DNA from: Formosa sp. Hel1_33_131 | GTDB lineage: Bacteria; Bacteroidota; Bacteroidia; Flavobacteriales; Flavobacteriaceae | Length of the DNA: 64,000 nucleotides | Assembly (NCBI GenBank): GCA_949499105.1 | Contig: CATEFX010000034.1 | Span: 34,126-98,125 of the forward strand | Reading direction: 5' to 3' | Shown here: positions 60,207 to 64,000 of the stretch, piece by piece | How positions within the stretch are numbered: the stretch's first letter is position 1 | Layout of the letters: each line of letters starts with the position of its first letter | Notes under the pieces: generated by a model | The model's input: the letters and a program-made list of their open reading frames with translations, nothing else | The model's database searches: none | Told to the model about the DNA's origin: nothing | Program-made: the position numbers and the translations under genes

Positions 60207-61784
60207 ATGAAAACATATATTCAAACCATAATTGCTTTGATTTTACCTTTTATGTCCTTTGCACAAGAAAAAGGACTCGATCAACAAATTGACGAAGCAT
60301 TTAAGCCTTTTTCTGATGCTATTTCGAGTGTCATATTTTTCGAAATTATTGGGGTCCCCTTTGTTTTAATTCTTTTAGTGGGTAGTGCCTTGTTTTTCAC
60401 CATCTATTTTGGTTTTGTAAACATTAGAAGATTTCCAACGGCCATTAATGTTGTTAGAGGTAAATACGATGAATTAGATGAGGGGCATGGTGCACAAAAT
60501 TCTGACTTAGCTATTGATGGTGATATTGTTGATACTATTAAAGATGAAAGTCAAGACGGTGAGGTAACTCATTTTCAAGCTTTAGCAACTGCCGTTTCTG
60601 GAACCGTTGGAAATGGTAATATTGCGGGGGTTGCATTGGCAATTGCCTTAGGTGGACCAGGGGCTACTTTTTGGATGATTGTTTGTGGTTTATTAGGAAT
60701 GTCTTCAAAGTTTGTAGAGTGTACCTTAGGCGTACAATATAGAGATGTTGGTGAGGATGGAACTGTATATGGCGGTCCAATGTATTATATAAGTAAAGGT
60801 TTAAAAGAAAAAGGATTTACAAATTTAGGAAAAGTTGCTGCAGTATTCTTTGCAATTTTCTGTATTGGAGGCTCTTTTGGAGGTGGAAATGCCGCTCAAT
60901 CTAATCAGGCTACCATAGTTTTGAAAGATTTAATGAATTTACAGAATAGTGCAGCTGGTTTTTGGATCGGAGTTGTTTTAGCTGTTTTAGTTGGAGTTAT
61001 TATTATTGGAGGAATCAAACGGATTGCACAGGTTACAGAAAAAGTAGTGCCTTTTATGGCCGTCATGTATGTGGTTGCATGTCTATACATTATATTAAGT
61101 AACTTCACGCTGATTGATGATGCAATTTCGCTAATTCTTACAGAAGCTTTCAACCCTACAGCTATTGGAGTCGGGAGTTTTATTGGTGTTTTATTAGTTG
61201 GTTTTAAAAGAGCAGCTTTCTCCAATGAAGCGGGAGCAGGGTCTGCGTCTATTGCACATTCCGCGGTTAAAACTAAATATTCAGCTTCTGAAGGTTTAGT
61301 CGCTTTACTGGAGCCGTTTATTGATACGGTTGTAATTTGTACAATGACAGCTTTGGTAATTATCATTTTCAATTTCGGTGGTGCATTTCAATATGGAGGA
61401 GAAGGTTCTGTAATGATCGATGGTATTTCTTATGAAGGTGCTGGGATAACATCGATGGCGTTTGCACAATACATTCCTTATTCAAATATTTTCTTAACCA
61501 TTGCAGTAGTTTTGTTTGCGGTTTCGACCATGATTTCTTGGTCCTATTATGGCCTACAATCTTGGAAATATTTATTCGGTAGAGGAAAAGTAGCTGATTT
61601 AGTTTATAAATTATTATTCTTAACTTTTGTGATCATAGGAGCTTCTGCGAGTATGAAGTCTATTTGGGACTTCTCTGATGCGATGATTTTCGCAATGGTG
61701 TTCCCTAATATGATAGGATTATTCTTCTTATTTCCTGTTGTAAAGAGAGAGTTAACCAGATATCTGAAAGCGATTAAAAAATAG
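60207..61784 (+). CDS. Alanine/glycine:cation symporter (AGCS family), long form
   Basis: A 525-residue transporter with about 11 helices. Unlike the paralogue at 48681 it starts with a cleavable-looking signal (MKTYIQTIIALILPFMSFAQ) and has an acidic insertion after the second helix (residues about 90-115: KYDELDEGHGAQNSDLAIDG). Core blocks are HFQALATAVSGTVGNGNIAGVALAIALGGPGA, YGGPMYYISKGLKEKG and KRAAFSNEAGAGSASIAHSAVKT. This long form is widespread in Flavobacteria. It imports small amino acids with a cation. It has an independent start 99 bases after the channel gene. Confidence 0.94.
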   Translation: MKTYIQTIIALILPFMSFAQEKGLDQQIDEAFKPFSDAISSVIFFEIIGVPFVLILLVGSALFFTIYFGFVNIRRFPTAINVVRGKYDELDEGHGAQNSDLAIDGDIVDTIKDESQDGEVTHFQALATAVSGTVGNGNIAGVALAIALGGPGATFWMIVCGLLGMSSKFVECTLGVQYRDVGEDGTVYGGPMYYISKGLKEKGFTNLGKVAAVFFAIFCIGGSFGGGNAAQSNQATIVLKDLMNLQNSAAGFWIGVVLAVLVGVIIIGGIKRIAQVTEKVVPFMAVMYVVACLYIILSNFTLIDDAISLILTEAFNPTAIGVGSFIGVLLVGFKRAAFSNEAGAGSASIAHSAVKTKYSASEGLVALLEPFIDTVVICTMTALVIIIFNFGGAFQYGGEGSVMIDGISYEGAGITSMAFAQYIPYSNIFLTIAVVLFAVSTMISWSYYGLQSWKYLFGRGKVADLVYKLLFLTFVIIGASASMKSIWDFSDAMIFAMVFPNMIGLFFLFPVVKRELTRYLKAIKK

Positions 61785-61800
61785 GAATGGTTGCCCCATA

Positions 61801-62639
61801 ATGAGATTTTACACCTACTTTTCACGCCAACAACGCTTGGCGGTTGTCCTATTGATCCTAACAATCGTTTCTTTGGAACTGATGTTGGTTTTAAGTAGGT
61901 CAACTCCACCCGATCAGAACAAGATTGATCCTCAAGTTTACGTAGAATTTCAAAACGAAACAAATCAATCCCAAAACGATATCCATTTAATCCAAACTAT
62001 ATAACCGATTATAAAGGCTATACTCTTGGGATGAGTACGACAGAGATTAATCGATTGCATCAATATCGTCTTCAAAATAAATGGGTAAATTCTGAGAAAG
62101 CGTTTCAGCAGATTACGAAAGTATCCGATTCATTTCTCAAAACAATTGCACCCTATTTTAAATTTCCAGATTGGGTAACGGCTTCCAATAGAAAGTCAAC
62201 TTTTGGGACGATCGATAATTCTAAAACCGTCAATCAAACAATAGATTTAAACAAGGCTACTGCGGAGCAGCTTCAAAAGGTGCACGGCATTGGCGCTTTT
62301 TATTCGGAACGCATTATTAGATTTAGAGATTCATTTGAAGGGGGGTTTATTTCTGAGATACAATTACAAGATGTGCATGGGTTAAGCTCCGAAGTCATTG
62401 AAAACGTTCTCAAATATTTCAGTGTAAAAACGCCAAGACATGTCAAGAAATTAAACTTGAATGTAGCGACTGCCGATCAGTTGGTTCAGATTCAGCACAT
62501 CGATTATGAATTGGCTTATGACATTGTCGAACTGCGAATGTTAAAGGAAGGTTATAGTGCTATTGAGGAATTAACAAAAGTTAAAGGATTTCCAATTGAA
62601 AAATTAGAGATTATTAAATTATATTTGTCAATCAATTGA
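61801..62639 (+). pseudogene. ComEA-like helix-hairpin-helix protein gene, frameshifted
   Basis: The first part (61801-62004) encodes MRFYTYFSRQQRLAVVLLIL, a membrane anchor, and stops early. The second part (ATG at 62031 to 62639) encodes the DNA-binding helix-hairpin-helix repeats (NKATAEQLQKVHGIGAFYSERI and NVATADQLVQIQHIDYELAY). The intervening sequence YPFNPNYITDYKGYTLGMST, typical of flavobacterial ComEA-like proteins, is read in the second frame well upstream of that ATG. A single-base deletion near 61970-61980, in TCCCAAAACG, would join both parts into a protein of about 280 residues. Such proteins bind DNA in competence in other bacteria. A sequencing error is the alternative. Confidence 0.8.
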
Positions 62640-62644
62640 ATTAT

Positions 62645-63784
62645 ATGGATTTTAATTATTCAGAAGAGCAACAATTAATAGCCGTTGCAGCGAGAGAATT
62701 TGCGGAGCAATACATTAGACCCCACTTTATGGAATGGGATGAATCTCAGCATTTCCCTGCCGATGTACTTCACAAAGCAGGTGAGATGGGTTTTATGGGT
62801 GTTTTTATTCCAGAAAAATATGGTGGATCCGGATTTGGATATCACGAATATATAGCAATTATTGAAGAAATTTCTAAAGTAGATCCCTCAATTGGACTCT
62901 CTATAGCAGCACATAATTCACTGTGTACGGGTCATATTTATTATTTTGGAAATGAATCTCAAAAACAAAGATGGTTACCCAAATTAGCATCAGGCCAATG
63001 GATTGGAGCATGGGGTTTAACAGAACACAATACAGGAAGTGATGCCGGAGGTATGAATACCACGGCTATTAAAGACGGAGATCATTACATCCTTAACGGA
63101 TCCAAGAACTTTATAACGCATGGTCGCAGTGGGGATATTGCTGTGGTTATTGCACGAACAGGAGAAAAAGGAAACTCTCATGGGATGTCGGCTTTTGTAA
63201 TTGAAAAAGGCACACCAGGATTTTCATCCGGAAAAAAAGAAGACAAATTAGGAATGCGCGCCAGTGAAACGGCTGAGCTTGTATTTGATAACTGCCGTAT
63301 TCACAAAGATAATTTATTAGGCGAAGAAGGGGAGGGGTTTATCCAATCATTAAAAGTTTTAGATGGAGGTCGAATTTCAATTGGAGCATTATCGTTAGGG
63401 ATATCAAAAGGGGCTTATGATGCTTCCTTAAAATACTCAAAAGAGCGCGTGCAGTTTGGAAAGCCGATTTCAAGTTTTCAGGGAATATCGTTTAAGTTAG
63501 TAGATATGGCTACAGAAATTGAAGCTTCAGAATTATTGCTTCATAAAGCGGCTTTCTTAAAAAATAATGGAAAAAAGGTTACAACTTTAGGGGCCATGGC
63601 CAAAATGTTTGCCAGTGAATCCTGTGTTAAAATTGCGAATGACGCCGTTCAGATCCATGGCGGATATGGTTACACAAAAGATTATCCAGTAGAAAAATTT
63701 TATAGAGACTCCAAGTTATGTACAATTGGAGAAGGTACCACTGAAATACAAAAAGTAGTCATCTCAAGAAATATTTTAAAATAA
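62645..63784 (+). CDS. Acyl-CoA dehydrogenase
   Basis: A 379-residue flavoenzyme of fatty- or amino-acid catabolism. The start is ATG 62645 (MDFNYSEEQQLIAVAAREFA); an in-frame TTG three codons earlier overlaps the stop of the ComEA-like gene and is unlikely. Features seen are GAWGLTEHNTGSDAGG (FAD/substrate loop), ITHGRSGDIAVV, DKLGMRASETAELVF and GGRISIGALSLGI. The IHGGYGYTKDYPVEKFYRDSKLCTIGEGTTEIQ block carries the catalytic glutamate in GEGT. It passes electrons to ETF. The length is normal. Confidence 0.95.
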   Translation: MDFNYSEEQQLIAVAAREFAEQYIRPHFMEWDESQHFPADVLHKAGEMGFMGVFIPEKYGGSGFGYHEYIAIIEEISKVDPSIGLSIAAHNSLCTGHIYYFGNESQKQRWLPKLASGQWIGAWGLTEHNTGSDAGGMNTTAIKDGDHYILNGSKNFITHGRSGDIAVVIARTGEKGNSHGMSAFVIEKGTPGFSSGKKEDKLGMRASETAELVFDNCRIHKDNLLGEEGEGFIQSLKVLDGGRISIGALSLGISKGAYDASLKYSKERVQFGKPISSFQGISFKLVDMATEIEASELLLHKAAFLKNNGKKVTTLGAMAKMFASESCVKIANDAVQIHGGYGYTKDYPVEKFYRDSKLCTIGEGTTEIQKVVISRNILK

Positions 63785-63787
63785 CTA

Positions 63788-63816
63788 TTGCAGAACAATA
63801 ATTAAGTTTATATTTG
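63788..63816 (+). promoter_or_regulatory. Bacteroidetes promoter of rpsU
   Basis: TTG (63788-63790), 18 bases, then TATATTTG (63809-63816) followed by C. Both boxes and spacing fit the consensus; the leader to ATG 63852 is about 30 bases and holds AGAGGGGAGG. Confidence 0.7.
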
Positions 63817-63851
63817 CAGACGAAATCTAAAAGAGGGGAGGTTAAAAGACT

Positions 63852-64000
63852 ATGTTAATAATACCAATAAAAGAAGGAGAGAATATAGACAGAGCGCTAA
63901 AACGTTTCAAGCGAAAGTTTGACAAAACGGGAACAAAGCGATCTTTACAAACGCGCAAGCAGTTTATAAAGCCATCTGTGAAACGTAGAGCACAAATTCA
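63852..64000 (+). CDS. rpsU: 30S ribosomal protein bS21 (partial at window end)
   Basis: The first 49 residues of bS21 are present. They begin MLIIPIKEGENIDRALKRFK, followed by the basic FDKTGTKRSLQTRKQF and KPSVKRRAQ stretch typical of the family. Full-length bS21 is about 64-70 residues, so roughly 15 residues lie beyond the window. The protein binds 16S rRNA near the anti-Shine-Dalgarno end of the 30S subunit. The purine-rich AGAGGGGAGG in the leader is unusual in a genome with few Shine-Dalgarno sites. Confidence 0.95.
   Translation, partial: MLIIPIKEGENIDRALKRFKRKFDKTGTKRSLQTRKQFIKPSVKRRAQI

Noticed and set aside
60905..61372. A 155-codon minus-strand ORF inside the second alanine symporter gene
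   Set aside because: It is a low-complexity antisense frame (many Thr, Ile and Lys) that mirrors hydrophobic codons of the transporter.
61960..61985. Programmed -1 ribosomal frameshift in the ComEA-like gene
   Set aside because: The sequence TCCCAAAACG is not a standard X-XXY-YYZ slippery heptamer in the reading frame, and no strong downstream stem was seen. A one-base deletion or sequencing error is simpler.
1..64000. CRISPR array, prophage, complete insertion sequence, rRNA or tRNA gene
   Set aside because: No regularly spaced direct repeats, phage structural genes, transposase ORF, rRNA blocks or tRNA T-loop/acceptor patterns were noticed in any spacer.

Overview
The window is AT-rich chromosomal DNA of a member of the Bacteroidota, most probably a marine Flavobacteriaceae. 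The evidence is: repeated promoter -7 boxes of the Bacteroidetes type (TAnnTTTG) just upstream of many genes; weak or absent Shine-Dalgarno sequences; families typical of this group (DUF885, DUF2851, DUF1343, DUF1569, PorT-like barrels, FemAB-like acyltransferase, O-antigen translocase); and many secreted proteins and SCxx lipoproteins. No rRNA, tRNA, CRISPR array, phage or intact insertion sequence was seen.

Layout. 1-6.7 kb, mostly minus strand: nitroreductase with a Crp/Fnr regulator, two small genes separated by hairpin-rich spacers, a PhzF-like isomerase, a DUF885 peptidase-like lipoprotein and a PorT-like barrel. 7.1-12.2 kb: an orphan 645-residue protein with transthyretin-like domains, a secreted fusion of an alpha/beta-hydrolase and an SGNH esterase, and a TIG-like lipoprotein. 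12.5-15.5 kb: cytochrome bd oxidase (cydAB) with small membrane proteins on each side. 15.5-16.3 kb: a decayed stretch with a dispersed repeat and an internally deleted copy of the PorT-like gene. 16.3-20 kb: glycosyltransferase-like protein, methyltransferase and PagL-like lipid A deacylase. 19.7-24 kb: an aldehyde-oxidation cluster (HAD dehalogenase-like, DUF779, aldehyde dehydrogenase, DUF4440 lipoprotein) with a divergent AraC regulator. 24.3-29.4 kb: ABC-2 exporter, a sigma-54-type response regulator without a DNA-binding domain, and an M28 peptidase. 29.4-33.3 kb: barrel protein, kdsA, typA and a YgjV-like protein.

33.3-42.2 kb is a surface-polysaccharide locus: FemAB-like acyltransferase, sugar aminotransferase, flippase, beta-helix acetyltransferase, sugar 3,4-ketoisomerase and four glycosyltransferases in mixed orientation, which fits an O-antigen containing a 3-amino-3,6-dideoxyhexose. 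42.2-54.9 kb: ftsE, a TPR/outer-membrane-barrel pair, two methyl- or metal-related small enzymes, an alanine symporter, a sterol-desaturase-like protein, a NamZ-like muramidase divergent from a LolC/E-type permease, and a cysteine-synthase-family enzyme. 55-57.5 kb: a lone sulfatase bounded on both sides by inverted pairs of palindromic repeats and gene debris. 57.5-64 kb: DUF2851 protein, PspC-domain protein, K+ channel, a second alanine symporter, a frameshifted comEA-like gene, acyl-CoA dehydrogenase and the start of rpsU.

The most notable points are: three unrelated-looking dispersed repeat families; the sulfatase remnant island; the deleted PorT-like paralogue; the comEA-like frameshift; a FemAB-like gene whose conserved N-terminus has no ATG/GTG/TTG start; and a possible attenuator or small RNA ahead of the ABC exporter. 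I found no clear evidence of a wholly new multi-gene system.
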